NCBI GenBank assembly: GCA_023264975.1
Contig: JAHFUS010000038.1
Coordinates: 1 to 39,912 of the forward strand
Origin: Actinomycetes bacterium
GTDB taxonomy: Bacteria; Actinomycetota; Acidimicrobiia; Acidimicrobiales; GCA-2861595
Direction of reading: 5' to 3'
Length of the DNA stretch: 39,912 nt
In this document: positions 32,376 through 39,912 of the stretch, piece after piece
How positions within the stretch are numbered: position 1 is the first letter of the stretch
Layout of the letters: every line of letters begins with the position of its first letter
Made by a program: the position numbers and the translations under genes
The notes under the pieces: model-generated
Seen by the model: the letters and a program-made list of their open reading frames with translations, nothing else
Database searches by the model: none
What the model was told of the DNA's origin: nothing

Positions 32376-33575
32376 ATGACAATTACGACCACACCAACGA
32401 CAGCCGAGCCGCCCGTCGTCGTCCCGGCGCCGGGCCCGCCCCACCGATCGGTCGTCATCCGCGGCCGGGAGTACCCGGTCGTCCTGCCCAAGCTGGGCGA
32501 CGTACGGCTGCGGCTGACGGCGGTGATCATCGGCCTGCAGTTCCTCGGCCAGACCGTGCTGCGCTTCAAGATCTCGATCGCCCAGATCCTCGTGACCATG
32601 CTGATCTGCGGGGTGATCGAGTTCTACCTCACCATGCGCCGCGAGCACATGATCGTGTGGCCGGCCAGCGCCTTCCAGACAGGCGCCAGCGTCGGGTTCA
32701 TCCTTCGGGCCTCCGGCACCCGGCACGGTGACCTCTGGAGCCTCCGCGGCATCCACTTCTTCGTCATCGCCGCCGTGGTCTCGATGGCGTCCAAGTACCT
32801 CGTCCGTCCGAACGGGAAGCGGCACCTCTTCAACCCCTCGAACGCCGGGATGGTGGCCGTCCTGCTGGTCGTCGGACCGGCCTACGTGTTCTCGGAGCAC
32901 CTCTGGTGGGGACCGGCCGGATGGAGGGTGGGCCTCGCCGTCGCCCTCATCCTCTTCGGCGGGTGGTGGATCCTGCGGCCCGTGAGGATGGTCCCGATGG
33001 GAGTCGCCTTCCTCGTGACCTTCGGCGCCCTCATCGGCGTGCTCAGCGTGCTCGGCCGCAGCTTCTACGCCACGTGGAGGCCGGAGGCCGTCACCGGCGG
33101 CTCCTACTTCGTGAACATCGCCCTCTCCCCCGAGGTGTGGGCGTACGTGTTCTTCATGATGTCCGACCCGCAGACGGCGCCCAAGAGCCGGCAGGGACGG
33201 ATCGTCTACGGGGTCCTCACGGCGTTCCTCACGGCGGCTCTCGTCTACCCGCAGCACACCGAGTTCGCCATCAAGGTGGCGATCCTGGCCAGCCTCACGA
33301 CGGCATGCGCCATGGTCCCGTTCATCGAGGGGTGGACCCACCGCCGGCAGCGCCGCCGGCTCGACATGGCGGTCGATGGGACCGACACCGTGTCACGGGG
33401 TCTGCTGGCCGGGGCGAGGCGGCCGGCGATCCTCGCTGCGGCGATCATCGCCATCGCCGCGCCGATCGACACGGCCGCCCTGTCCGCCGACAAGAGCATC
33501 GTGCTGATCGAGCGGGACCTCCCAGGTCCCGGCGTGGCGCCCGGGGGAGCGCTGCACAACCCGCATCGTCAGTAG
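32376..33575 (+). CDS. UnbU/RnfD-NqrB-like integral membrane protein
   Basis: This 399-residue protein has about eight to ten transmembrane helices. It resembles the RnfD/NqrB superfamily, especially the enediyne-cluster protein UnbU. HMIVWPASAFQTGASVGFILR at about 90-110, KYLVRPNGKRHLFNPSNAGMVAVLLV near 141-166 (the FNPSN motif) and VWAYVFFMMSDPQTAPKSRQGRIVYGVL near 254-281 (the SDPxTxP loop) are the best markers. RnfD and NqrB carry flavin and move electrons across the membrane; UnbU has no proven function. The N-terminal 30 residues are Pro/Thr-rich, the C-terminal 30 polar. It opens a same-strand run with a secreted protein and a StrG-like oxygenase. Confidence 0.72.
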   Translation: MTITTTPTTAEPPVVVPAPGPPHRSVVIRGREYPVVLPKLGDVRLRLTAVIIGLQFLGQTVLRFKISIAQILVTMLICGVIEFYLTMRREHMIVWPASAFQTGASVGFILRASGTRHGDLWSLRGIHFFVIAAVVSMASKYLVRPNGKRHLFNPSNAGMVAVLLVVGPAYVFSEHLWWGPAGWRVGLAVALILFGGWWILRPVRMVPMGVAFLVTFGALIGVLSVLGRSFYATWRPEAVTGGSYFVNIALSPEVWAYVFFMMSDPQTAPKSRQGRIVYGVLTAFLTAALVYPQHTEFAIKVAILASLTTACAMVPFIEGWTHRRQRRRLDMAVDGTDTVSRGLLAGARRPAILAAAIIAIAAPIDTAALSADKSIVLIERDLPGPGVAPGGALHNPHRQ

Positions 33576-33634
33576 TCGCACCGGCACTCGGAGCGCCCCA
33601 CGGCTTGGTCCGGCGCGGGCGGAAAGGGGAGGAC

Positions 33635-34093
33635 ATGGTCGAAGTCTTGGCGCCCGGCCGGGCCTGGCCCCGGTCGGCGATGACCAGCATGGCGCTGGTA
33701 CTGGTCGCGGCGGCCGCCGTCGTCGGCGGCAGCCCGTACGGCATTCGGGACCGTCTGTGGCACGTCGGCAACGGCGGCGCGGCACCGGCGGCGGCCCCGT
33801 GGCAGGACGTGGTGGAGCTCCAGGGCGACGCCAGCGCGATCGCCGCACCCTTCACCATCAACCGCCATGCCGTGGAGTGGCGCGTGCAGTGGTCGTGCGA
33901 GTACGGCCACCTGCTCGTCGACGGCGTCGGTGACCGGCCGGTGGTGGACACCCCCTGCCCGAAGAGCGGCACGGGCTTCGCCACCCACACCGGTCCGGCG
34001 ACGCTCCACGTCACCACCAACGGGCGGTGGACCCTCAAGGTCCAGCAGCACGTCGACCCAGCAGGCAAGGCCGCGCAAAAGGAGACGATGTGA
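33635..34093 (+). CDS. Membrane-anchored or secreted hypothetical protein
   Basis: This 152-residue protein starts at an ATG preceded by AAGGGGAGG. One hydrophobic segment, MTSMALVLVAAAAVVGGSPYG, spans about 16-36 and acts as a signal anchor. The rest would lie outside: a beta-rich domain with INRHAVEWRVQWSCEYGHLLVDGVG and DTPCPKSGTGFATHTGPATLHVTTNGRWTLKVQQHV, with two cysteines that could form a disulfide. I do not know the family by name. The stop overlaps the StrG-like gene by 4 bp (GTGA), so the two are probably translated together. Confidence 0.65.
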   Translation: MVEVLAPGRAWPRSAMTSMALVLVAAAAVVGGSPYGIRDRLWHVGNGGAAPAAAPWQDVVELQGDASAIAAPFTINRHAVEWRVQWSCEYGHLLVDGVGDRPVVDTPCPKSGTGFATHTGPATLHVTTNGRWTLKVQQHVDPAGKAAQKETM

Positions 34094-34800
34094 GCCAGCT
34101 CGGTTCGGTTGTCAGCAGCCCGGCGGCCCTTGTCGACGACCTGCCCACCTGCCCGCCCGCCATCCACTCGTACGCCCTCGCCGAGTACGACTTCGTCTCG
34201 GCCGTCTCGGCGATCTTCGGCGATGCCGAGCTCGACCGCCTCGGGAACGAGCGTCGCTACGAGCGGTTCAGCCGGGAGAGCGACCAGTCCACGGACTTCC
34301 ACGGCCTCTTCTACCGGAGCTTCGACGCCATCCGTCCGCTGGACCACCGGTTCGTCGCCGCCGTGGCGGCCGGCGTCCTCGGGGAGCCCTTCTGCTTCCA
34401 GCGTGTCCCCACGTTCCGGATCCATCTGCCCTCCAACGTGGCGGTGGGCGAGTTCCACACCGACGGCGACTACAGCCACCCGGTCGGGGAGCTGAACTTC
34501 TGGGTGCCGCTGACCCGGGCGTGGGAGACCAACACGATCTGGGTCGAGACCTCCCTCGGGAAGGGCGATTGCGCGCCGATCCCCCGGATGGCGCCCGGCC
34601 AGTACCTCACATTCGACGCCGTTCGCTGGCGGCACGGCAACGTGCCCAACGAGACCGGGTCGACCCGGATGAGCTTCGACTTCCGGTGCATCCCCATGTC
34701 GCGCTACAGCGAGGGGGACGGGCGCTCGGTCAACACCCGGCAGCGGTTCGTGATCGGCGACTACTTCGAGACGTTCCCATCGCACGAGGGAACGGCCTGA
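34090..34800 (+). CDS. StrG-like Fe(II)/2-oxoglutarate-type oxygenase
   Basis: This 236-residue protein starts at the GTG of a GTGA overlap. The centre reads [50 protein letters not shown] at about 105-155, which matches the streptomycin-cluster StrG family and has an HxD metal pair in EFHTDGDY. The distal ligand could be the His in [25 protein letters not shown] at about 178-203, where the Arg that grips 2-oxoglutarate would also lie. The fold is thus a cupin-like double-stranded helix. The substrate is unknown. It sits between a secreted protein and a sigma factor, outside any aminoglycoside cluster. Confidence 0.7.
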   Translation: MSQLGSVVSSPAALVDDLPTCPPAIHSYALAEYDFVSAVSAIFGDAELDRLGNERRYERFSRESDQSTDFHGLFYRSFDAIRPLDHRFVAAVAAGVLGEPFCFQRVPTFRIHLPSNVAVGEFHTDGDYSHPVGELNFWVPLTRAWETNTIWVETSLGKGDCAPIPRMAPGQYLTFDAVRWRHGNVPNETGSTRMSFDFRCIPMSRYSEGDGRSVNTRQRFVIGDYFETFPSHEGTA

Positions 34801-34801
34801 C

Positions 34802-35602
34802 GTGATCGCCACCCGCGGCGCGGCCGAGAGCCTCGACCTGACAACGCTGTACCTCAACGAGATCGGTCGCCACCGCCTGCTCACGCGGGGCGAGGTCGAG
34901 GCGCTCGCACGCATGGTGCAAGCCGGGCGACATGCAGCTTCGTCCGAGCCGGGCCCGTGCCCCCGCGAGCGGGCGGAACGGGCGGCGAAGGTGCGCCAGG
35001 GGAGGACGGCCGGCGCCGCCCTGGCGCAGGCCAACCTCCGTCTGGTGGCCGCCATCGCCCGCCGCTACTGCCACCGCGGGGTCAGCTTCCTCGACCTGGT
35101 GCAGGAGGGGAACCTCGGCCTGCTCCGAGCGGTGGAGCGCTTCGACCCGGAGCGAGGCTTCGCCTTCTCGACCTATGCCAGCTGGTGGATCCGGGCGGCG
35201 ATGGCCGCCGCGGTGGCCAAGGCCAACCCGACGGGCGCCAAACCCGACGGTGGCGAGCCGCCGGAACACGGCGCCCCGACACGGAGCGGCCCGAGACTGG
35301 TGTCGGTCTCCGCGGTGGAGGACCTGCTCGTCGACGGCGCCCCGACGCCGGTGGACCACGCCATGCGGGCGGGGCTGCCGCGTGCCGTGTCGGGGCTCCT
35401 CGGGGTGCTCGACGACCGGGAGCGCCACATCCTGTCCCTCCACTTCGGGCTGAACCAGCGCAGGCCCCGCACCCTCGCCAGCATCGCCCAGTGCCTGGGG
35501 ATCAGCGAGGAGCGGGTACGCCAGATCGAAGCCAACGCCCTCAGCAAGCTCCGGCGTCCCGGCCGCCGGCTCGACTCGGCCCGCGAGCTGGTCGCGGGCT
35601 GA
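34802..35602 (+). CDS. RNA polymerase sigma-70 family factor lacking region 3
   Basis: This 266-residue protein starts at GTG 34802, one base after the preceding stop. Region 1.2 ([27 protein letters not shown], about 16-42) and region 2 ([62 protein letters not shown], about 77-138) are standard group 2-like. The segment that should be region 3 is replaced by a Gly/Pro-rich linker of about 35 residues ([19 protein letters not shown]). Region 4 ([56 protein letters not shown], about 198-254) is intact. It is close to the StrG-like gene and may direct transcription of this block. Confidence 0.85.
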   Translation: MIATRGAAESLDLTTLYLNEIGRHRLLTRGEVEALARMVQAGRHAASSEPGPCPRERAERAAKVRQGRTAGAALAQANLRLVAAIARRYCHRGVSFLDLVQEGNLGLLRAVERFDPERGFAFSTYASWWIRAAMAAAVAKANPTGAKPDGGEPPEHGAPTRSGPRLVSVSAVEDLLVDGAPTPVDHAMRAGLPRAVSGLLGVLDDRERHILSLHFGLNQRRPRTLASIAQCLGISEERVRQIEANALSKLRRPGRRLDSARELVAG

Positions 35603-35622
35603 CACGACGAGAGGAACGACAC

Positions 35623-36837
35623 ATGGTTGCGGATGGCGTGCGAGGTCGCATGGTCGATCTCGACTCCCACCTGATGCTCTTCCCCCGCACGGCCGAGGAG
35701 ATCCTCGGACCGGGCCCCGGAGGCGGCATCTGGCAGTCCCGGCGAGGCGGATGGTCCACCGTCGACGAGATCAGGCAGATGATCCTCGATGAGGGGCTCG
35801 ACCCTTCGGGCGACGGGTCCGACCTGTCCCGGCGCCGGGACGAGGCGCGCGGCGACGTCTGGGGGGTGAAGCTCTGGGGAGCACACGGCGCCCAGCTGGC
35901 GGCGGACCGGGTGGACGCCATCGACAGGATGGGGATCAGCCACCAGCTGGTCTTCGCTCAGTTCATGGAAGGGCCGCTCAACACACCGTGCCCGGAGGCC
36001 CTGGCCGCCGTCACCCGTTACAACGACTACGTGCTGGACTGGGCCAAGGAGGGCGCCGGGCGCGTGCTCCCGGTGTGCCTGCTCAACACCCACGACGTGG
36101 CCGCTGCCCATGCCGAGGCTCGCCGGATCCTCCACGGCGGGGCCAGCGGCGTCCAGCTGAGTGGGATCCTGCCGCCCGCAGGCCTGTCGCCGGCGGCGCC
36201 CGAGTGGGATCCGTTGTGGGCCATGCTCAGCGAGGCGGGCGTTCCGGCGCTGCTCCACTACGGGAGCTCGGCCGGCGCGTCGTTCACAATCCACACCGAC
36301 TGGTTCACCGCGGCCCACCGGTCGCTGCGGCCGCCTGCCGACGATGCCGACGAGGGCGACTTCCACGCTCGCCCGTTCATCTGGATGACCGCGCACTACT
36401 ACGCCGAGCTCACCCTCACCCACATGGTGCTCGGCGGCGTCTTCGAACGGCACCCCGACCTGCGCTTCGGCGTCGTCGAGTCGGGCGGGAGCTGGGTGAC
36501 CCCTTGGTGCGACCGCATGGACAACCTGGCGACCACCACGTCGAGCTACCTGTCGCGCACGCTCACCCTGAAGCCGTCGGAGTACGTCCGGCGCCAGGTC
36601 CGGGTGGCCCCGTTCCCGTTCGAGCCGGTCGGGGCGTGGATCGCGCGCAGTGGCTTGTCGGAGGTCTACGCCTTCTCCACCGACTACCCGCACGAGGAGG
36701 GCGGCGTCGCGCCCGTCCCCACGTTCCTCGCCTCGCTCGAGCCGCTCGGCCCGGAGGTCGTGGAGCGCTTCTTCGTGAGCAACGGCGCCGACCTGCTGCC
36801 CGCCGCCAGCACCGTCGGTGCGTCGTCTCGCCGGTAG
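35623..36837 (+). CDS. Amidohydrolase 2 (ACMSD-like) family protein
   Basis: This 404-residue TIM-barrel metal hydrolase starts at an ATG with GAGAGG upstream. It has VDLDSHLMLFPR at the N-terminus (a DxH variant of the usual HxH), VDAIDRMGISHQLVFAQF near 100, RVLPVCLLNTHDVAAAHAEARRIL near 147, PALLHYGSSAGASF near 208 (His), LTLTHMVLGGVFERHPDLRFGVVESGGSWVTPWCDRMDN at about 264-302, and VYAFSTDYPHEEGG near 347 (the conserved Asp). Relatives decarboxylate or hydrolyse aromatic acids. It lies 20 bp after the sigma gene on the same strand. The substrate is unknown. Confidence 0.82.
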   Translation: MVADGVRGRMVDLDSHLMLFPRTAEEILGPGPGGGIWQSRRGGWSTVDEIRQMILDEGLDPSGDGSDLSRRRDEARGDVWGVKLWGAHGAQLAADRVDAIDRMGISHQLVFAQFMEGPLNTPCPEALAAVTRYNDYVLDWAKEGAGRVLPVCLLNTHDVAAAHAEARRILHGGASGVQLSGILPPAGLSPAAPEWDPLWAMLSEAGVPALLHYGSSAGASFTIHTDWFTAAHRSLRPPADDADEGDFHARPFIWMTAHYYAELTLTHMVLGGVFERHPDLRFGVVESGGSWVTPWCDRMDNLATTTSSYLSRTLTLKPSEYVRRQVRVAPFPFEPVGAWIARSGLSEVYAFSTDYPHEEGGVAPVPTFLASLEPLGPEVVERFFVSNGADLLPAASTVGASSRR

Positions 36838-37025
36838 GGTGCGCTCCCCGGTGGATCGGCTGTAACTGATCGCGGCGGAGGAGCTGGCCTTCTCCACGCA
36901 GGCACCCTACGCGGCGCCGCTCATCCGGCCGGCCCAGAACGGCCAGGACGGAGCCACCATCGCCGCGATCCGCGGCGCGGACCCACGAGCTGCGGTCATG
37001 CTCCACCCGCAGGCGACTCGACCCG

Positions 37026-37724
37026 TCAGCGCCCTACGGTGTCCGGCCCGTCCAGCATGTGGAGCCGGGTGGGCGACTCGGCGCAGGCGAGGGCGCCGAC
37101 GAGCGGCAGTTCGAGGGGCAGGGCCGCCATGGTCCAACCGTTCCATGCGGCGTGGCGGCCGCCGGTGGTGTCGACATCCCTCAGTGGTCCGGCCAGCCCG
37201 ACCCCCATGGCCTTGAGCACCGCTTCCTTGGCGACCCATCGCTCGTAGCACGCCACACGGCCGTCGGCGCCATCGCGCACCGCCACCTCGATCTGGCGCT
37301 GCTCCGCCTCGGAGAACGCCAGATCGAGCAGTGGGGCCCAGTCCCACGTCGATCGCACGACCTCGACGTCCACACCGATGTCGGCCGAACCGGAGAACGC
37401 GAGCACCGTGGCGGCGCCGGAGTGGGCCACACTCACCCGGACCGTGGAAGGCCGCCCCCCCACGAGCACCATCGGCCTGCCGTGCGGCCCCCCGCAGCGG
37501 ACGCAGGTGCGGTCCACCACCGGCTCGTCGCCCGGCAGGTAGCGCCGCAGAAGCTCGACGAGCACGGCGCGCACGGCGTCGCTGCGCTCCCGCCTCCCGA
37601 TGTCGCGGCCATCGGCAACGGTCCCGCTGTGCCGGAGGAGCCACACCTGGCATTCGCCCGGGACGAGCGGGCCTCCGTCTCCGCCGTGCTCGACTACCGG
37701 CGCGGAGCGGTCACCGCCCGACAT
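37026..37724 (-). CDS. 4'-phosphopantetheinyl transferase (Sfp type)
   Basis: This 232-residue enzyme transfers phosphopantetheine from CoA to carrier proteins of polyketide, nonribosomal peptide or fatty-acid synthases. The Sfp-type markers are CGGPHGRPMVL near 77, VRVSVAHSGAATVLAFSGSADIGVDVEVVRS at about 94-125 (SxAHS and the GVDVE metal motif), and YERWVAKEAVLKAMGVGLAGPL at about 159-180 (WxxKEAxxKxxG). GAGG precedes the ATG by 8 bp. No carrier protein or megasynthase is in the window. It is convergent with the amidohydrolase, so it may belong to the neighbouring block or act genome-wide. Confidence 0.92.
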   Translation of the reverse strand: MSGGDRSAPVVEHGGDGGPLVPGECQVWLLRHSGTVADGRDIGRRERSDAVRAVLVELLRRYLPGDEPVVDRTCVRCGGPHGRPMVLVGGRPSTVRVSVAHSGAATVLAFSGSADIGVDVEVVRSTWDWAPLLDLAFSEAEQRQIEVAVRDGADGRVACYERWVAKEAVLKAMGVGLAGPLRDVDTTGGRHAAWNGWTMAALPLELPLVGALACAESPTRLHMLDGPDTVGR

Positions 37725-38066
37725 GGCGTTCACCTCGCCGGTTGTAGCCGATGCGCAGCGCAGCTCAACACGAACAGGCGAACGCCCGCCTCTCCCAAAA
37801 AGGTTGGTGGTGTACTTCCAACGGCTGTGGACCGGGCCCCGACCGCCTCGGTCACCCAGCAACTTCTCCGGCGCCTGAGCGCTCCTCCTGGCCACGCAAC
37901 CGCGAACGGCACCAGCCGGGCGCCCCACAATGACACTGATGGCCTCCGGCCCATCCCGGGACGTCGAGCTGGTCCAGGTCAAGAATCGTGGCTTGCGCAC
38001 CTGCCGGTGGGCACGAGACGCCCGAGCAGATCGCCGCCGCCGCGCCGCCCAAGAACCCTGACCGCA
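37725..38066. other. Intergenic stretch upstream of the phosphopantetheinyl transferase
   Basis: I see no gene in these 342 bases. It must hold the promoter for the minus-strand transferase gene; a CCAAAAAGGTTGG region near 37795 is locally AT-richer, but no clear hexamers are present. The right edge is the 3' end of the DinB-like gene. Confidence 0.4.
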
Positions 38067-38684
38067 TCACTCGCTTCGGTCTTCGATCTCCCACGCGTGG
38101 TCGAGCACGTGCCAAGCCATTCGCCTCACGGCGTATCGGGGCGGCCAGCCCTTGTCGAGGAGCAGCGTCTTGCCTGCCGACGTGCTCACCGCGTCGAGGA
38201 TCGCGTCACGATCGTGGGGGCGCACACCGAGCTTGCGGGCGTACCCTTCTTCGGCAGCGACGACGTGAGCGATCATCTTGTCGCGGTCGCGCCCGCCGCC
38301 CCTCGGTCCCTTGCGCAGCGACGCCGGCGCGTTCTTGACCACGCGGTCGAACACGGCCCATGACGCATCGAGGAGCTTGGCCGCGCGGGCCGCCTCGCCC
38401 GCCGTCAACGGTTCCTCATCGAGCCTGGGGACCGCACCGGGCGCTCCGAAGTCCGTCGTCGAGGAGCCCTCCACTCGCTCGACGGCGACGAACGAGCTCT
38501 TCGCGGTCTTGGCGAACCGCACCCCTGCTTCGGCCGGTACGACCGCGTACCGGGCCCCGTACGCGGCCAACGCCTCGAGCGCGACATCCTCCGTCTTGCC
38601 GGACCGGCACCAGCCCGGCCAATCCACCGCACAGGCGAACACCTTCTTGGACCCGATCTCCAGGTACACCGGTGTGGGCGCCAT
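38067..38684 (-). CDS. DinB-like hypothetical protein
   Basis: In this 205-residue protein the N-terminus PVYLEIGSKKVFACAVDWPGWCRSGKTEDVALEALAAYGARYA resembles a HicB-like small fold. The C-terminal half is helical, with DKMIAHVVAAEEGYARKLGV near 137 and RYAVRRMAWHVLDHAWEIEDR near 180. The spaced His residues (IAHVV, WHVLDH) fit the metal-binding four-helix bundle of DinB/YfiT-type proteins. Family members often act as thiol-dependent transferases; this one has no known role. It is divergent from the kinase-like gene at 38872. Confidence 0.65.
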   Translation of the reverse strand: MAPTPVYLEIGSKKVFACAVDWPGWCRSGKTEDVALEALAAYGARYAVVPAEAGVRFAKTAKSSFVAVERVEGSSTTDFGAPGAVPRLDEEPLTAGEAARAAKLLDASWAVFDRVVKNAPASLRKGPRGGGRDRDKMIAHVVAAEEGYARKLGVRPHDRDAILDAVSTSAGKTLLLDKGWPPRYAVRRMAWHVLDHAWEIEDRSE

Positions 38685-38871
38685 CTCGTGACCAGGATAG
38701 GAGGTGCGTCAGGCCAGTCAGGGCCGCGACCCGTCCGGGTGCGCGACGCCGTGGGCCGGGCCCTTGACCGTCGAGGAACCCGCGGGCTGGCCATCCTCGC
38801 TGCCGGCGGTCTCGCCACTGCGGTCGAGTTCCCCGCTCGGTGGTTGGAGTGAGATCGAGGGGGTACAGGCA

Positions 38872-39798
38872 GTGCGGATGGCCCTCTCCCTTCGACCCCA
38901 GAACGTCGGCCGGTACCGCGACGTCGCCCGCCTGCTGGTCAAGTACGGACGCTCGGACCTCGTGCGCCAAGTCGAGCTGGACGACCTGGCCGTGACCGAG
39001 GACGCGACGGAACCGGCCGTGCCCCCCGAGGCGGACGAGCTGGCAGCGGACCTGGAGAGGCTGGGGCCCACCTACATCAAGATGGGCCAGCTCTTGTCCA
39101 CCCGAGCCGACCTGATCCCGCCTTCGTATGCCAAGGCGCTCAGCCGCTTGCAGGACTCGGTGGAACCGTTCGGCTTCGACGACGTCGAGCGCATCGTCTC
39201 GGAGCAGCTCGGCTTCCGAATTGCCAAGGGCTTCGCGTCGTTCGAGTCCACACCCCTCGCCTCGGCGTCGCTCGGCCCGGTCCACCGGGCCCGCATGCGC
39301 GACGGCCGCGAGGTCGTGGTCAAGGTGCAGCGCCCGGGAATCAGGGAGTGCATCGCAGCGGACATGGTGGGCCTGGCTGAGCTCGCCGAATTTGCCGACA
39401 ACCACCTCGAGGCAGGACGGCGCTACGGCTTCGCCGAGCTGCTGCGCCAGTTCCGGCGCTCGTTGGGCGGCGAGTTGGACTACCGGCGGGAGGCCGCCAA
39501 CCTCGTCACCCTCGGCCGTATCCTCCGCCCTTACGACCGCTTGCTGGTGCCGGAGCCGATCGCCGACTACACCACCGCCAGCGTCCTGACCATGCAGTAA
39601 ATCGAGGGGCGCAAGGTCACCGACCTCGGGCCCCTGGCCAAGCTGGAGCTGGACGGCACGGTGCTGGCCGAGCAGCTATTCCAGGCCTATCTCGACCAGA
39701 TCCTCGTCGAGGGCTTCTTCCACGCCGATCCCCACCCCGGCAACGTCCTCCACACACCCGACGGCATGCTGGCGCTGATCGACGTCGGCATGGTGAGT
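38872..39798 (+). pseudogene. ABC1/UbiB-family atypical kinase, broken by an ochre codon and an antisense group II intron
   Basis: From GTG 38872 (GAGGGGG upstream) the protein reads GRYRDVARLLVKYGRSDLVR, then LERLGPTYIKMGQLLSTRADLIPPSYAKALSRLQDSVEPF (the KxGQ signature, Lys near 68). Next come ASASLGPVHRARMRDGREVVVKVQRPGI (ASxG nucleotide loop and Lys), and GELDYRREAANL. At 39598-39600 TAA interrupts TASVLTMQ*IEGRKVTDL where a residue such as Tyr is expected. The same frame continues QILVEGFFHADPHPGNVLHTPDGMLALIDVGMV (catalytic HADPHPGN and DVG) until a group II intron sequence begins. The C-terminal third is absent from the window. Confidence 0.82.
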
Positions 39799-39912
39799 AG
39801 CCGGGGGGAGTCTCACCCCCCGGCTCTCGCAGAACCGGACGTGAACCTCTCGGCTCATCCGGCTCCCATCGCCCAGCCGTCGGGTGGCACGAGCTTCCAG
39901 TGTGCGAACAGT
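39793..39912 (-). mobile_element. Group II intron, 3' end with domains V and VI, inserted antisense in the UbiB-family gene
   Basis: On the minus strand, domain V occupies 39832-39865 and is exactly 34 nt. It starts with the catalytic GAGC, its lower stem GAGCCGGA pairs with TCCGGTTC, and its upper stem GAGCC pairs with GGTTC around a GAGA tetraloop. Domain VI is a long G/C stem at 39799-39825 with a candidate branch A near 39798, followed by the intron 3' end at about 39791-39793. The 5' part lies beyond the window. Because the intron is antisense to the host gene, splicing of host mRNA cannot restore it. Confidence 0.8.
39855..39912 (-). CDS. ltrA: C-terminus of the group II intron reverse transcriptase/maturase (partial)
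   Basis: The minus-strand frame reads LFAHWKLVPPDGWAMGAG and then TGA at 39855-39857, with the stop lying inside domain V. Many bacterial intron-encoded proteins end close to or within the start of domain V. Only 18 codons are visible, so the call rests mainly on position relative to domain V. Confidence 0.5.
   Translation of the reverse strand, partial: LFAHWKLVPPDGWAMGAG

Noticed and set aside
36838-37025. A small coding gene between the amidohydrolase and the phosphopantetheinyl transferase
   Set aside because: A plus-strand frame (LIAAEELAFSTQAPYAAPLI) is open but has no start or Shine-Dalgarno and runs antisense into the transferase gene.
39598-39600. Rescue of the UbiB-family gene by intron splicing
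   Set aside because: The group II intron lies on the opposite strand, so it cannot be spliced from the host mRNA, and the ochre codon lies outside it.

Overview
The window is uniformly GC-rich, with GTG and TTG starts, ATGA/GTGA/TTGA gene overlaps and many probable leaderless transcripts. The gene content (chimeric cobalamin cluster, LLM flavin oxidoreductase, ECF sigma with an Ala/Pro-rich anti-sigma-like partner) suggests a high-GC actinobacterium, perhaps Acidimicrobiia-like. That placement is inference: there is no rRNA or complete tRNA here.

Layout. 1-4586: an end-to-end overlapping operon (YceI tail, VOC dioxygenase, MhqD-like hydrolase, LLM oxidoreductase, broken SDR) followed by a CopB-type copper ATPase. 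4587-14850: an accessory region built around fragments of an elongator tRNA-Met. Two 43-bp copies of the tRNA 3' half (8246-8288, 11273-11315) act as att-like repeats, and a 12-bp piece of that tRNA occurs five times. Between and around them sit RHH/GNAT, MazEF and HigBA toxin-antitoxin pairs, a TetR/hydrolase pair with a striking nested operator, a GT1 glycosyltransferase, an intact Wadjet-type JetD beside a gutted JetC, and IS3, IS21 and two-component remnants. 15558-17570: a broken ynfA, a frameshifted ECF sigma gene and its anti-sigma-like partner, closed by a strong terminator.

17623-28698: a cobalamin (B12) locus. cobF-cobK run leftward; cobI-cobM-cobL-cbiG/cobJ-cobH-cbiX-cobB run rightward and mostly overlap; bluB and cobC follow on the minus strand. 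CobI carries an N-terminal ribbon-helix-helix DNA-binding domain, and a 12-bp-period direct repeat lies at its start codon between the divergent arms. cobF, cobI, cobL and cobB all carry single-base disruptions, so the pathway is either freshly decaying or the sequence has errors.

28810-32375: Uma2 with a small partner, VapBC, and an ISAzo13-type transposase missing a catalytic Asp. 32376-37724: a possible small specialised-metabolism block (UnbU/RnfD-like membrane protein, anchored secreted protein, StrG-like oxygenase, sigma factor without region 3, amidohydrolase, Sfp-type phosphopantetheinyl transferase). 38067-39912: a DinB-like gene and a ubiB-family kinase gene with an ochre codon, cut by the 3' end of an antisense group II intron whose domain V and maturase C-terminus are visible at the window edge.
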